Shown here in pieces: positions 1 through 8,705 of a stretch of DNA of 64,000 nucleotides. The DNA is from AP-15 sp963790875. Its GTDB lineage: Bacteria > Pseudomonadota > Alphaproteobacteria > ATCC43930 > CGMCC-115725. Location of the stretch: positions 1 to 64,000 of the forward strand of contig CAWBQT010000023.1 in NCBI GenBank assembly GCA_963790875.1, given 5' to 3'. Position 1 is the stretch's first letter. Each line of letters opens with the position of its first letter. The notes beneath the pieces were generated by a model. It saw only the letters and a program-made list of their open reading frames with translations. It did no database searches and had not been told where the DNA came from. The translations under genes and the position numbers were made by a program.

Positions 1-313
1 AATAGCCGCGCCCGGCAACTGTCTGGATGCAGCTGCCCTCCAGTCGCCCGTGATCGAGGCGCCGGCGCAGCGCCGCGATCTGCATGTTCAGATTGTTATC
101 CTCGACCACCGTCGCCGGCCAGACAGCGGCGATGATCTCCTCCCTCGAGACGAGATCCCCTGCCCGCCCGACCAGCACACCGAGAACGTCGAGCGCGCGC
201 GCACCGATCGCCATCGGCAGGAAAACACCGCGCTCGTCGCGCCGGAACAGGCCGCGCCGATCGAGACGCAAGCCTTCGAACAGGAAAATGTCGCTCGTGG
301 CAAGCGCGGCCAT
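1..313 (-). CDS. Winged-helix transcriptional regulator, N-terminal part (runs off left edge)
   Basis: Reading the minus strand from the ATG at 313 gives about 104 residues that are open to the window edge. They form an OmpR/CadC-type winged-helix DNA-binding domain: a short strand region, then VLVGRAGDLVSREEIIAAVW, an acidic VVEDNNLNMQIAALRRRLD helix, and a TVAGRGY wing. In alphaproteobacteria this domain often begins long regulators that continue into an ATPase, cyclase or TPR region. Only the DNA-binding end is visible, so the effector part is unknown. The gene is divergent from the HAF-repeat gene at 452, with about 138 bases between them that could hold both promoters. A severed TPR end of the same broad protein class lies at 3678-3977. 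Confidence 0.75.
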   Translation of the reverse strand, partial: MAALATSDIFLFEGLRLDRRGLFRRDERGVFLPMAIGARALDVLGVLVGRAGDLVSREEIIAAVWPATVVEDNNLNMQIAALRRRLDHGRLEGSCIQTVAGRGY

Positions 314-451
314 GCCTATCCTCCCACAAGCGCTCACGAATTTTCCGAATTTAGCTCGACTTTATAACGTTTTATCTCGGCCTCATAGCGCGCCTTTCCG
401 TCGAGCGGCATTGGATTGTGCGACCGATCGGCATCGGTCGAGGAGACGATA

Positions 452-1645
452 ATGAAATTCACAACATTGAGTTGGATTACTGGTCCCGCTCTGTTCGCCG
501 TGCTGGCCATGCCGGTCCAGAGCTCCGCGCAGCAACAGGATGCAGATCCCCCTCCGCACTACATCGTTACCGACCTCGGCACGCTGGGCGGAACGTTCAG
601 CATAGCTTATGGCCTCAACAGGGCGGCCCATGTTACCGGGGGTGCGAACCTGCGCAACGGGAACCAACACCCGTTTCTGTGGACCAAGGACAACGGAATG
701 CAGGACCTCGGCACACTGGGCGGAAAGAACGGCAACGCGGGCGGGCCCAACGGCCGCGACGAGCTGGCGGTTCTTTCCGAGACTTCGCAGAAAGATCCGT
801 TGGGCGAGGATTTTTGCGGTTTCGGCACTCACCTCGTATGCCTCGGGGCCATTTGGCAAAACATTCTTGTGCCGAAAGGGGTCATGACGCCGTTCCGCAC
901 CCTGGGTGGCAACAACGGCGAAGGTGTCGGTATCAACGATCGCGGCCAGGTAATCGGAACTACCGAGACCAGCACCAAGGACACCAGCTGCGCATCGCCT
1001 CAAGTTCTCCGTTATGAAGCCGTTCTGTGGGGGCCAAAACCGGAAGATATCCGGGAACTCCCTCCGCTCCCCGGCGACACCGTCGGGATCGGCTTCGGGA
1101 TCAATGACAAGGGCGAGGCCGTCGGCGCGACGGGTATATGCGCCAACACCCCACTTGTCCCGCTCCCCGCCGGGGCGCACGCCGTGCTCTGGCGGAACGG
1201 CGTACCCACCGACCTCGGCAATTTGGGGGGAAAGCGGCTCAATGTGGCTGCCGCTATCAACGACAAAGGTCAAGTGGCCGGCACGTCGGACCTGCGCGGC
1301 GACAAAGCCGATCCCGCCTTCCTTTGGACCGAGTCTACGGGCATGCAGAACATCGGCACCTTGGGCACGGACAAATCGGGCCTTCCCGGGGGATATGGCG
1401 GGATCAACAATGTCGGACAGGTGGTTGGCGAATCATGTTCCGGTTATCTCGGGACTGGCAAGTGCCGTGCCTTCCTCTGGCAAAACAACGTGATGACGGA
1501 CCTCAACACCCTGATCCCGGCGGATTCGCCATTGCATCTGGTCTGGGCCTTCCAGATAAACGATGCGGGAGAGATCGCCGGCCTGGGGATGACAGGCACC
1601 GGTGAACTCCACGCTTTCCTCGCTACCCTCCAGCCAGGTCAATGA
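452..1645 (+). CDS. Secreted HAF-repeat protein
   Basis: The product has 397 residues. A hydrophobic signal peptide (residues 1 to about 25, ending near SSAQQ) is followed by repeated HAF-type units. Each unit pairs a DLGTLGG-like strand with a G.NDKGQVVG-like strand, for example LGTLGG, INDRGQVIG, INDKGEAVG, INDKGQVAG, INNVGQVVG and INDAGEIAG. HAF repeats are known in exported proteins thought to fold as beta-propeller or beta-helix surfaces, and no enzymatic residues are evident. The ATG at 452 is preceded by GAGGAG at about 440-445. An upstream TTG at 416 is in frame but would place a charged stretch before the signal peptide, so 452 is preferred. The next gene is also a secreted repeat protein. 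Confidence 0.85.
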   Translation: MKFTTLSWITGPALFAVLAMPVQSSAQQQDADPPPHYIVTDLGTLGGTFSIAYGLNRAAHVTGGANLRNGNQHPFLWTKDNGMQDLGTLGGKNGNAGGPNGRDELAVLSETSQKDPLGEDFCGFGTHLVCLGAIWQNILVPKGVMTPFRTLGGNNGEGVGINDRGQVIGTTETSTKDTSCASPQVLRYEAVLWGPKPEDIRELPPLPGDTVGIGFGINDKGEAVGATGICANTPLVPLPAGAHAVLWRNGVPTDLGNLGGKRLNVAAAINDKGQVAGTSDLRGDKADPAFLWTESTGMQNIGTLGTDKSGLPGGYGGINNVGQVVGESCSGYLGTGKCRAFLWQNNVMTDLNTLIPADSPLHLVWAFQINDAGEIAGLGMTGTGELHAFLATLQPGQ

Positions 1646-1808
1646 GCCGAGTCTCGGGATCACAGGCGGTGATCTGCCGGCTGCCGCCACATGCTTCGAT
1701 CGCTGGCAGTTACCGGGCCGCAAGGGTTCTTGATGGTTGCCCGCGCCGCCGACTGACGCGCCCTGCCGGACCGCCTCTGCGAGGCATGACTAGAACACGA
1801 GGCTCGTC

Positions 1809-1931
1809 ATGAAACGCCTAATGGCTCTTATGTGCAGCATAGTATTGACACCTATTCCTGCGGTCGCCGATGCGGGCGCGGCAACGGACAACGCTACGTA
1901 CGGGAGGAAATGTGATGGAGATCGGTCATAG
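1809..1931 (+). CDS. Possible small secreted peptide (40 aa)
   Basis: This short frame has an ATG at 1809 preceded by GAGG at 1799-1802, and a TAG at 1929-1931. It encodes a lysine/arginine start, a hydrophobic stretch (MALMCSIVLTPIPAVA) and an ADAG site resembling signal peptidase I cleavage, leaving about 20 residues. It overlaps the start of the GloVer-repeat gene by 17 bases in another frame, so translation of the two could be coupled. It could instead be the leftover 5' end of an older secreted-protein gene. It is too short for coding statistics to decide. Confidence 0.3.
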   Translation: MKRLMALMCSIVLTPIPAVADAGAATDNATYGRKCDGDRS

Positions 1932-3339
1932 CCGGCGCAACCGGTTTGTCGCGTTCGCGCTTGGCGCGGGCGTGCTGATCGCCACGACTGCCGGGCCGCG
2001 AGCCGGCGCAGCGGACTACCAGCCGAAGGTCCTGTACAGCTTTTGTTCGCAGTCGAATTGCACCGACGGAAGCTCCCCGCATGCCAGCCTGATCATGGAC
2101 TCGGCGGGGAACCTCTACAGCACGACATTCGAGGGCGGAGCTAAATGTTGCTCCGGGTTTGGCGGCGGCACGGTGTTCGAGCTGACCCCCAACGCAGCCA
2201 AGACCAGTTGGGTGGAGACGGTGCTGTACAGCTTTTGCGCGCAGGGCGGCGCACGTTGCACCGACGGTGAACAGGCTTTCGCCGGGCTGGTCATCGATCA
2301 GGCGGGAAGCCTCTACAGCACGACAGAATTGGGCGGAGCTGATGACGGAGGCACGGTGTTCGAGCTGACCCCCAACGCGGCCGAGACCACATGGACAGAG
2401 AGCGTCCTGTACAGCTTTTGCCATATCAGCGGCAGCACAAGCTGTCCCGATGGTGCGATGCGCAATGCTTACGCCGGCCTGATCATGGACAAGTTCGGGA
2501 ACCTCTACGGCACGGCGGGCACCGGCGGCAACGACGCCCCGGCAGCGTGTAAATTCGACAAATATACTTTAACCCGCGGTTGTGGCGTGGTGTTCAAGCT
2601 GAAACCCAACACGGGCAAGACGAAATGGAGGGAGACAGTCCTTTACCGCTTTTGCTCGAAAATTGGCTGCACCGATGGTGCGATGTCTTACGACGGCCTG
2701 ATCATGGACAAGGCAGGAAACTTGTATGGCGTGACCTCGGGCGGCGGCAACTCGTCAGGCGCGGGGGTAGTCTTCGAACTCACGCCCCAAACGACGGGGG
2801 TGCCCTGGAAGGAAACGGTCCTTTACAGCTTTTGTTCGAAACCCAACTGCACCGACGGCGACCCCTACGACATCAACGGCAGTCTGATCATGGACGCGGA
2901 GGGAAACCTTTATGGCACGACCGACAACGGCGGCAACGCTGAAGACGGCGGGGTCGCCTTCGAGCTGACCCCCAACGCGGCCAGGACCAAATGGGTTGAG
3001 ACGGTTCTATACAGCTTTTGCTCGCAGGGCGGCTCCTCCTGCACTGACGGCAAAGGTCCGTACGCCGGCCTGATAATGGACAGGGCGGGGAACCTCTTCA
3101 GCACGACAACAGGGGGCGGAGCTAACGCCCTGGGCACGGTATTCGAGCTGACCCATAACGCAGCCAAGACCAAATGGGTTGAGACGGTGCTGTTCAGCTT
3201 CTGCGGGCAGCAGAACTGCACCCGTCCCCCAGGGCCTTCCGGCCTGATCATGGACAAGGCTGGGAACCTCTACGGCACGACATCCTACGACGGCGCTAAT
3301 GGTTCGGGCGAGGTATTCGAGTTGGAACGGTCACCGTAA
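1915..3339 (+). CDS. Secreted GloVer tandem-repeat protein with paired cysteines
   Basis: The product has 474 residues. A signal peptide (residues 1 to about 33, ending ...AGPRAGAA) is followed by seven tandem units of 55-75 residues. A unit runs VLYSFC.(4-8)C.DG, then a(G/S)LIMD.AGNLYGTT..GG, then G.VFELTPNA..T.W.ET. This is the GloVer-type repeat (TIGR03803 family), usually found in exported proteins and probably forming blades of a propeller. Two cysteines recur at the start of every unit, so each could carry a disulfide in the periplasm or outside the cell. The ATG at 1915 lies 7 bases after GGGAGG (1902-1907). An in-frame ATG at 1870 lacks a ribosome site and would spoil the signal peptide. 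It probably forms a pair with the HAF-repeat gene upstream. Confidence 0.85.
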   Translation: MEIGHSRRNRFVAFALGAGVLIATTAGPRAGAADYQPKVLYSFCSQSNCTDGSSPHASLIMDSAGNLYSTTFEGGAKCCSGFGGGTVFELTPNAAKTSWVETVLYSFCAQGGARCTDGEQAFAGLVIDQAGSLYSTTELGGADDGGTVFELTPNAAETTWTESVLYSFCHISGSTSCPDGAMRNAYAGLIMDKFGNLYGTAGTGGNDAPAACKFDKYTLTRGCGVVFKLKPNTGKTKWRETVLYRFCSKIGCTDGAMSYDGLIMDKAGNLYGVTSGGGNSSGAGVVFELTPQTTGVPWKETVLYSFCSKPNCTDGDPYDINGSLIMDAEGNLYGTTDNGGNAEDGGVAFELTPNAARTKWVETVLYSFCSQGGSSCTDGKGPYAGLIMDRAGNLFSTTTGGGANALGTVFELTHNAAKTKWVETVLFSFCGQQNCTRPPGPSGLIMDKAGNLYGTTSYDGANGSGEVFELERSP

Positions 3340-3677
3340 TAGATCGAGCCTTGTGCTGCGGCTGACTAGCCACGCAATAACCCCGGGAGCCCCGCAGTAC
3401 CAAAAGCAATCGTCAATGGCGAGGATGACGGCGAATGCCGCGCTGAGTTCAGACCTGCTCAGCGACGTTGCTTCTGAGGGGTCATCGCACGATTTGCCCA
3501 AAATCGTACGCTAGTGTCGGCCGTCCAACCCGACGACTGCATCGGGTGGATAGCAGTCCTTCCCGATCGGTGTGGCAGTGGATGCCTCTGCGACATTCCT
3601 AGCCCGCGCCCGTGGACGGTCGGACCCGCCAGGAGCAGCCATTGCGTGCCGGATTTCGGCACATGTCAGTCGCCAAC
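3340..3677. other. Intergenic region with one small hairpin
   Basis: No gene is supported here on either strand. The only structure seen is an imperfect inverted repeat at 3486-3510, with stem ACGATTT, a five-base loop and AAATCGT. It is not followed by a T-run, so a terminator role for the upstream gene is only possible. Confidence 0.4.
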
Positions 3678-3977
3678 TCAAGCCAGTGCTTCGAGCAGCG
3701 CCTTGGCTTCTTTGAGGTCGAGCGTGTCGAAGCCCTCGGTGAACCGGCCGTAGACCGGGGCGAGAAGATCGCGGGCCTGCTGCCGTTTGCCCTCATCGCG
3801 CCACAGCCGGGCCAGGCTCGTCGGCGCGCGCAATTCCCAGGACTTTGCCTGCCGCGCGCCGGCAATGGCGATAGCACGCTCGAAATGCGCCTGCGCTTTC
3901 GCCGCGTCGGGCTCGAGCGACATCAGCGCGATTTCACCGGCGGTTCGGTGGATCTCGGCCTCGCAACACTTTTCCTT
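3678..3977 (-). pseudogene. 3' fragment of a TPR/ATPase cyclase-type regulator, cut off by a mobile element
   Basis: The minus-strand frame ending at 3678 reads EAEIHRTAGEIALMSLEP, then an AKAQAHFERAIAIA helix pair, KSWELRAPTSLARLWRDEGK and LAPVYGRFTEGFDTLDLKEA. This is the characteristic C-terminal TPR tail of large adenylate-cyclase/ATPase or winged-helix/ATPase proteins common in alphaproteobacteria. Those proteins are usually near 1000 residues; about 95 remain here. The similarity stops at about 3966-3977, exactly where the terminal repeat of the IS91-like element begins (3978), and the missing 5' part is not found on the other side of the element. The fragment is therefore a remnant of a gene broken by insertion and later deletion. 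An ATG at 3923 would give 81 residues, but I do not regard it as a functional gene. Confidence 0.75.
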
Positions 3978-3988
3978 GGTTGGACTGA
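3978..3988 (+). repeat. Left inverted repeat of IS91-like element
   Basis: GGTTGGACTGA is found here and its exact complement lies at 6340-6350. It coincides with the end of similarity of the flanking gene fragment. Confidence 0.55.
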
Positions 3989-4089
3989 ACGGCTTCGCCG
4001 AGGGGCGCAGCTGATCGGATCAGTTGAGAGTATCTCTTCGCGCGGCTGGGCCGACGGGCCCGGCCGATCCTGAAGCGAAGGAGATACCG

Positions 4090-4930
4090 ATGACCCCGTT
4101 GCGATGCCGGATGATCGAGGACATGGCCTTGGCAGGGTTGGCGCCGCGCAGCCAAGCGATCTACATCAAATCGGTTCGCCGGCTGGCGGCCCATTACAGG
4201 CGCTCGCCAGACGAATTGAGCGAAGCGGAGGTGCGCTCGTATCTGGTCAAACTGCGTGACCGCGGCGTCGCGCGCGGAACCTTCAAGGTCGCTCATTACG
4301 CCGTTCAGTTTCTCTACCAGAACACCCTCGGCTACGACTGGCCGCTGTTTTCTAAAAAAAGATTCGTCTGCCCAAGCACAAGCGCTTGCCGCATGCGCTG
4401 GCCGACGAGCAGGTCCGCCATCTGCTCGGTTGCATAAAAAGCCCGGTCCACAAAGCCTGCCTCTCGGTCGTTTACGCCTGCGGCCTGCGCATCAGCGAGG
4501 CCAGGACCCTCGAGATCGGTGCGATCGACAGGGCCAACCTGACGCTGCACATCATCGGCAAAGGGGACAAGGAACGGCGGGTCCCGCTGCCGCAGCCGCT
4601 GCTCGCGGAATTGGGCAGGATGTGGAAGACCCACAGCAACCGCCGCTGGCTGTTTCCCGATCGCGCCGGCAACCGGCCGGTCAGCTACGACGTCTTGGCC
4701 CGGACCCTCGCCGCGGCTGCCCGCGCTGCCGGCATCACCCGGCGGGTCACGCCGCACATGCTGCGCCACAGCTATGCGACGCGGCTATCGAACACGGCAT
4801 CGACCTGCGCACCTTGCAGATCCTGCTCGGCCACCAGAGCATCACCTCCACCGCCATCTACACGCATCTGACCGAGCCGATCCAGCTCAAGCTCAGATCC
4901 CTCCTCGACGAGTTGATGACCGGGCTCTGA
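4090..4930 (+). pseudogene. Tyrosine recombinase/integrase with two frameshifts
   Basis: The gene begins at the ATG at 4090, after AAGGAG, and starts as a normal phage-integrase-like protein: a SAM-like N-terminal core-binding region (MIEDMALAGLAPRSQAIYIK, YLVKLRDRGVARGTF). The frame is lost in a run of seven A at 4354-4360; one more A would restore it. It resumes as HALADEQVRHLLGCIK, ACGLRISEA (catalytic Arg) and TPHMLRHSYAT (His-x-Leu-Arg-His). A second one-base loss near 4790 shifts the end, ILLGHQSITSTAIYTHL, which holds the His and the nucleophilic Tyr, into a third frame. All catalytic residues are therefore present but spread over three frames, with a total length near the usual 280. 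It is most likely inactive. It lies 15 bases before the IS91 transposase. Confidence 0.85.
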
Positions 4931-4945
4931 TCGCGGCCTCCTGCC

Positions 4946-6087
4946 GTGGTCGAGCTCGCCGACGTGTTCGGTCGGTTCGCCGACGCTCACCTGGCGGCTC
5001 TGGCGGCCCATGGCGCAGCGATGCCCGCCTCGCATCGCCGCGCGCCATCGCCGACATCATCGCCTGCCGCACCGAAGCCCTCGGCGGACACCTGTGGCAC
5101 TGCGACCATTGCGGCGCCGAGGTCTTCGCCTACCACTCCTGCAAGAACCGCAGCTGTCCCAGATGCCACACCGAGCAGACCCAGGCCTGGCTCGAGCGCC
5201 GCCAAGCCGAGATGCTGCCGGCCCCCTACTTTCATGTGATCATCACCGTGCCCGAGGAGCTGCGCCCGGCGCTGCGTTCGAACCAGCGCCACGGCTACAG
5301 CCTGCTGATCAAGGCCAGTGCCGAGGCCATCATCGAGCTGGCCCGCGATCGGCGCTTCGTCGGCGGCACCGTCGGCGTGATGACCGTCCTCCACACCTGT
5401 ACCCAGCAGCTCCTTTATCACCCCCATGTCCATTACCTCGTGACCGGCGGCGGCGTGTCGGCCGACGGCCGCTCCTGGTGTCCTGCCCGCAACGGTTTCC
5501 TGTTCCCGACCACAGCCCTGGCCAAGCTCGTCCGCGGCAAGCTCAAGGCCATGCTGTGCAGCAGACGGCCGGACCTCGTTCTCCCCAGCAGCGCATGGCG
5601 CCGGCCCTGGGTCGTCCATATCACGCCATGGGGCGAGGGCGAGCAAGCCGTGCTCGACTACCTCGCCCGCTACGTCTTCCGCGTCGCCATCACCAACACC
5701 CGCATCACCGGTCTCGACGATCACACCGTGACCATCCGATACAAGCAGCGCAAATCCTCGCGTTGGCGGACCTGCCCGATCGCCGGCGACGAATTCATCC
5801 GCCGCTTCCTCCAGCATGTCTTGCCTGAAGGCTTCCACAAGGTCCGCTATTTCGGCCTGTGGCATCCGCGCAACCGCGACCTCGCCGCTCGGGCCCGCCT
5901 CCTGTTGCCGCTCGACCGACCCGCCCCACCCGAAACTGCAGCGACCGCCTCACCAGCCACCAACCCCAACGATCACGAGACCCCCACCAACCCCCGATCG
6001 GCAGAACCGCCGGTCTGCCCGCATTGTCGCCTCGGCCATCTCAGCCTCATTGGCCGGCTCACCCCGAGAAACCCGATGGCACCGTGA
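4946..6087 (+). pseudogene. IS91-family transposase, frameshifted near its N-terminus
   Basis: The protein has the IS91/Y2 layout. An N-terminal zinc-finger region (CDHCGAEVFAYHSCKNRSCP, then RCHTEQTQAWL) is followed by FHVIITVPEEL, a His-rich QLLYHPHVHYLVTGGG block typical of rolling-circle transposases, and YLARYVFRVAITNTRI. The first about 33 residues (VELADVFGRFADAHLAALAA to ASHRR) are in one frame and the rest (AIADIIACRTEALGGH onward) in another; the break is at about 5038-5045 and fits loss of one base. The remaining length matches intact IS91 transposases of about 390 residues. A proline/threonine-rich tail ends with a second CPHC motif. Together with the recombinase upstream this gives three single-base losses in 2 kb. 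Confidence 0.88.
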
Positions 6088-6510
6088 GCCACCCCGCCCA
6101 ACGCCACTTCCATAGCCACCAGCCCCGCGTGCGTCGCATGCCACAGCCTTCGTTTACTCCGCCGCCGCCACGATCTCTTCCCGACACCGACATCCCCGGC
6201 CGGCCTCGTACGCACGCTTCTCGTCGCACCCCAATCCCGCCCGAGGGACCGCGACTCCCTCCGTACACCCGCGTTACCGCTACGCCCGCCGCCTGCCAAT
6301 AGGTTGAAAATTCCATAGCCGGCGACACCGCCCCCGGCGTCAGTCCAACCGAGCTTTCACGTCGGCTAGCGACGCGAAAACTCTTAATTCGGTTAATTCC
6401 CGGTTCCGCGGAAAATTTTGGACGGTTCTGTGAGGCACGGGACAATCGATGCGGGTGGCGTTTGCGGGACTGGGTGGGCGCGGGTCGACCTCGGTCGGAG
6501 CTCCAAGCCC
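6088..6510. other. Non-coding end of the IS91-like element and gap before the peptidase gene
   Basis: No supported gene. The first part is C-rich, AC-biased sequence following the transposase stop. The right repeat is at 6340-6350. After it comes an AT-richer stretch at about 6375-6420. The 3' end of the convergent peptidase gene is at 6511. Confidence 0.5.
6340..6350 (-). repeat. Right inverted repeat of IS91-like element
   Basis: This is the exact complement of GGTTGGACTGA at 3978-3988 and lies about 250 bases beyond the transposase stop. Confidence 0.5.
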
Positions 6511-8556
6511 TCACCCGGCGGCGGCGAGGCCGCGCTGTGCCAAGAGCGCCGCGATCCTGGGCTCGCGGCCGCGAAAGGCCCGGTAGAGTTCCATCGGGTC
6601 GCGCGTGTCGCCGGCGCTGTAAATCTCTTTAAGGCGGGCCGCCAGTTCAGGATCGAAGGCGTCTCCTGCTTCGGTGAATGCGGCGAAGCCGTCGGCGTCC
6701 AGCACCTCGGCCCAGAGATAGGCGTAATAGCCGGCGGCATAGCCGCCGCCGGCAAAAAGATGCTGGAAATGCCCCGGGCGGTGGCGCAGCCCGATTTCGC
6801 GCGGCACCCCGAACCTATCGCAGAACGCCGCCTCGAAACTGTCGATGTCGAGTGCTTCCGGCGGCGGATCGCGGTGCAGCTCGAGGTCGAAGAGCGCGGC
6901 GGCGGTATATTCGACGGTGGCGAAACCCTGGTTGAAGTTGCGGGCGGCGATGAGCCGGTGCAGCAGGTCTTCGGGCATCGGCGCGCCGCTCCGATAATGC
7001 CGCGCATGGCGCCGCAAATTTTCCGGCGCCGACATCCAATGCTCGAAGATCTGCGATGGGAACTCGACGAAGTCGCGCCGAACCGCGGTCCCCGATTGCG
7101 AGCGGTAGCGCACCCGGCTCAACAGACCGTGCAGCCCGTGGCCGAATTCGTGGAACAGCGTCTCGGCGTCGTCGAAGCTCAAGAGGGTCGGCTCGCCTTT
7201 CGAAAAATTGTTGTTGTTGACGACGATCGGCAGCACCTGGCCGTCGAGATCCTGCTGATCGCGAAAGCGGCTCGACCAGGCGCCGGAGCGCTTGCCGGGA
7301 CGGGCGAAATTGTCGTGCAGGAAGAGGCCGACCGGCGCGCCGTCGCGGTCGCGGACCTCCCAGACGCGCACATCCGGATGATACGCCGCAAGATCGGACC
7401 GCGCCGCGAAATCGAGGCCGAAGAGCCGCCCGGCGGTATCGAACGCCGCCGCGATTATATTCTCGAGCGCGAAGTAGGGTTTCACTTCGGCTTCGTCGAG
7501 ATCGTATTCGGCGCGGCGCACGCGCTCGGCCCAATAGCGCCAATCCCAGGGCTCGACCGGTTCGTTCTGGCCGCCGGCGCGCGCCGCCTGTTCGAGTGCC
7601 GTGCGTTCGGCGGCCGCCTTCTCCTTGGCCGGTTGCCAGACATCGAGGAGCAGCCTTTCGACGGCGGCGGCTTCCTTGGCCATCGAGTTGTCGAGCCGGT
7701 ATCGGGCGAAGTCGCGATAGCCGAGGAGCCGGGCCTGCTCGCCGCGCAGCGCCATGATCTCGCGAATCAGGGGCCGGTTGTCGGCGGCGCCGGAATGCGC
7801 CCCGCGCGCGGTCCAAGCCTGCCACAGCGCCTGGCGCAGATCGCGCCGCGACGAAAAAGTCAGGAACGGTTCGGCCGAGGAGCGCGCCAGCGTGACGACC
7901 CAGCGCCCGTCGAGGCCGCGCTCTTTCGCCGCCTCGGCCGCGGCCGCGCGCACGAAATCCGGGAGCCCGTCGAGGTCGTCGGCATCGAGCACCAGCTGCC
8001 ATTCGCGTTCATCGTGCAGGACATTCTGGCCGAAGAGCGTGTGCAGGCTGGCGAGGCGCTCGTTGATCGTCGCCATCCGCGCCTTCTCCGGGGCCCCGAG
8101 CAAGGCGCCGCCCCGAACGAGGCGCAGATGGTGACGTTCGAGCAGCCGCAGCTGGTCGGGGGCGAGCCCCAGCGCCTGACGCCTTCCATAAAGATCGGCG
8201 ATCCGCCCGTAGAGCGCCGGGTCGAGTGCCACCCGCGTCTGGTGTTGCGCCAGCTTCGGCGCGTAGTCGCGCGCGATCGCCTGCAGCGTCTCGTTGCTGT
8301 CGCTCGCCTCGAGATTGAAGAAGACGCGGCTCACCCGCTCGAGCAGCCGGCCGCTGCGCTCCAGTGCCTCGATCGTGTTGGCGAAGCTCGGCGGTTCGGC
8401 GGTCTGCGTAATCGCCACGATCTCCGCATCATGCTCGGCGACGCCGTGGTCGAAGGCCGGCGCAAAATGCTCCGGCCGCAACAGCGCGAAGGGCGGCAAG
8501 CCGAATGGGGTGTCCCAATCGTCGAAAAACGGGTTTTCAGTCATTTGCTGTTCCAT
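6511..8556 (-). CDS. dcp: M3 family metallopeptidase (peptidyl-dipeptidase Dcp / oligopeptidase A type)
   Basis: The product has 681 residues, matching Dcp/PrlC enzymes, which cleave short peptides in the cytoplasm using one zinc ion. The catalytic TLFHEFGHGLHGLLS motif carries HEFGH, with a downstream Glu supplied in ENLRRHARHYRSG-like sequence. The N-terminus, NPFFDDWDTPFGLPPFALL, and the GYYAYLWAEVLDADGFAAF stretch near the C-terminus are family hallmarks. The start is either the ATG at 8556 or the ATG at 8544; neither has a strong ribosome site. The gene is divergent from the nitrilase-like gene at 8706 and convergent with the mobile element to its left. The call between Dcp and oligopeptidase A is less certain than the family. 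Confidence 0.9.
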   Translation of the reverse strand: MEQQMTENPFFDDWDTPFGLPPFALLRPEHFAPAFDHGVAEHDAEIVAITQTAEPPSFANTIEALERSGRLLERVSRVFFNLEASDSNETLQAIARDYAPKLAQHQTRVALDPALYGRIADLYGRRQALGLAPDQLRLLERHHLRLVRGGALLGAPEKARMATINERLASLHTLFGQNVLHDEREWQLVLDADDLDGLPDFVRAAAAEAAKERGLDGRWVVTLARSSAEPFLTFSSRRDLRQALWQAWTARGAHSGAADNRPLIREIMALRGEQARLLGYRDFARYRLDNSMAKEAAAVERLLLDVWQPAKEKAAAERTALEQAARAGGQNEPVEPWDWRYWAERVRRAEYDLDEAEVKPYFALENIIAAAFDTAGRLFGLDFAARSDLAAYHPDVRVWEVRDRDGAPVGLFLHDNFARPGKRSGAWSSRFRDQQDLDGQVLPIVVNNNNFSKGEPTLLSFDDAETLFHEFGHGLHGLLSRVRYRSQSGTAVRRDFVEFPSQIFEHWMSAPENLRRHARHYRSGAPMPEDLLHRLIAARNFNQGFATVEYTAAALFDLELHRDPPPEALDIDSFEAAFCDRFGVPREIGLRHRPGHFQHLFAGGGYAAGYYAYLWAEVLDADGFAAFTEAGDAFDPELAARLKEIYSAGDTRDPMELYRAFRGREPRIAALLAQRGLAAAG

Positions 8557-8705
8557 AACCGGCCATTGGAGGGGGCGTCAGCCGACGAAGCAACCTCGGC
8601 GGGCGGGCAAGGGCCCCCGAGATTGCTTCGCTGCGCTCAGAATGACAACTTGTTGCTTCCCCTGCATCGGCCCGCCATCCGGGGGCAACCGGAGGAGATC
8701 GCAGC

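Larger units (their letters stand above)
3971..6355 (+). mobile_element. Decayed IS91-like element with companion tyrosine recombinase
   Basis: The segment holds a tyrosine recombinase (4090-4930) and an IS91-family transposase (4946-6087), a pairing known from IS91-like elements. Both genes carry frameshifts. The left boundary is inferred from the point where the flanking TPR gene loses similarity (about 3970) and from an 11-bp inverted repeat, GGTTGGACTGA at 3978-3988 matched by its complement at 6340-6350. IS91 relatives usually have short or no terminal repeats, so the exact ends are provisional. With both enzymes broken, the element is unlikely to move by itself. Confidence 0.7.

Noticed and set aside
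1990..3320. Regular nucleotide repeats that could suggest a CRISPR array
   Set aside because: They are diverged coding repeats of about 170-230 bases in one frame, encoding GloVer units; there are no short identical repeats with unique spacers.
3486..3510. Hairpin after the GloVer gene as an intrinsic terminator
   Set aside because: It lies about 150 bases past the stop and has no T-run.
4350..4370. A seven-A run in the IS-linked recombinase could be a programmed -1 frameshift site
   Set aside because: The A-run is not in the X XXY YYZ phase needed for classical slippage, and two further frameshifts follow in the same element, so decay is the simpler explanation. Transcriptional slippage cannot be excluded.
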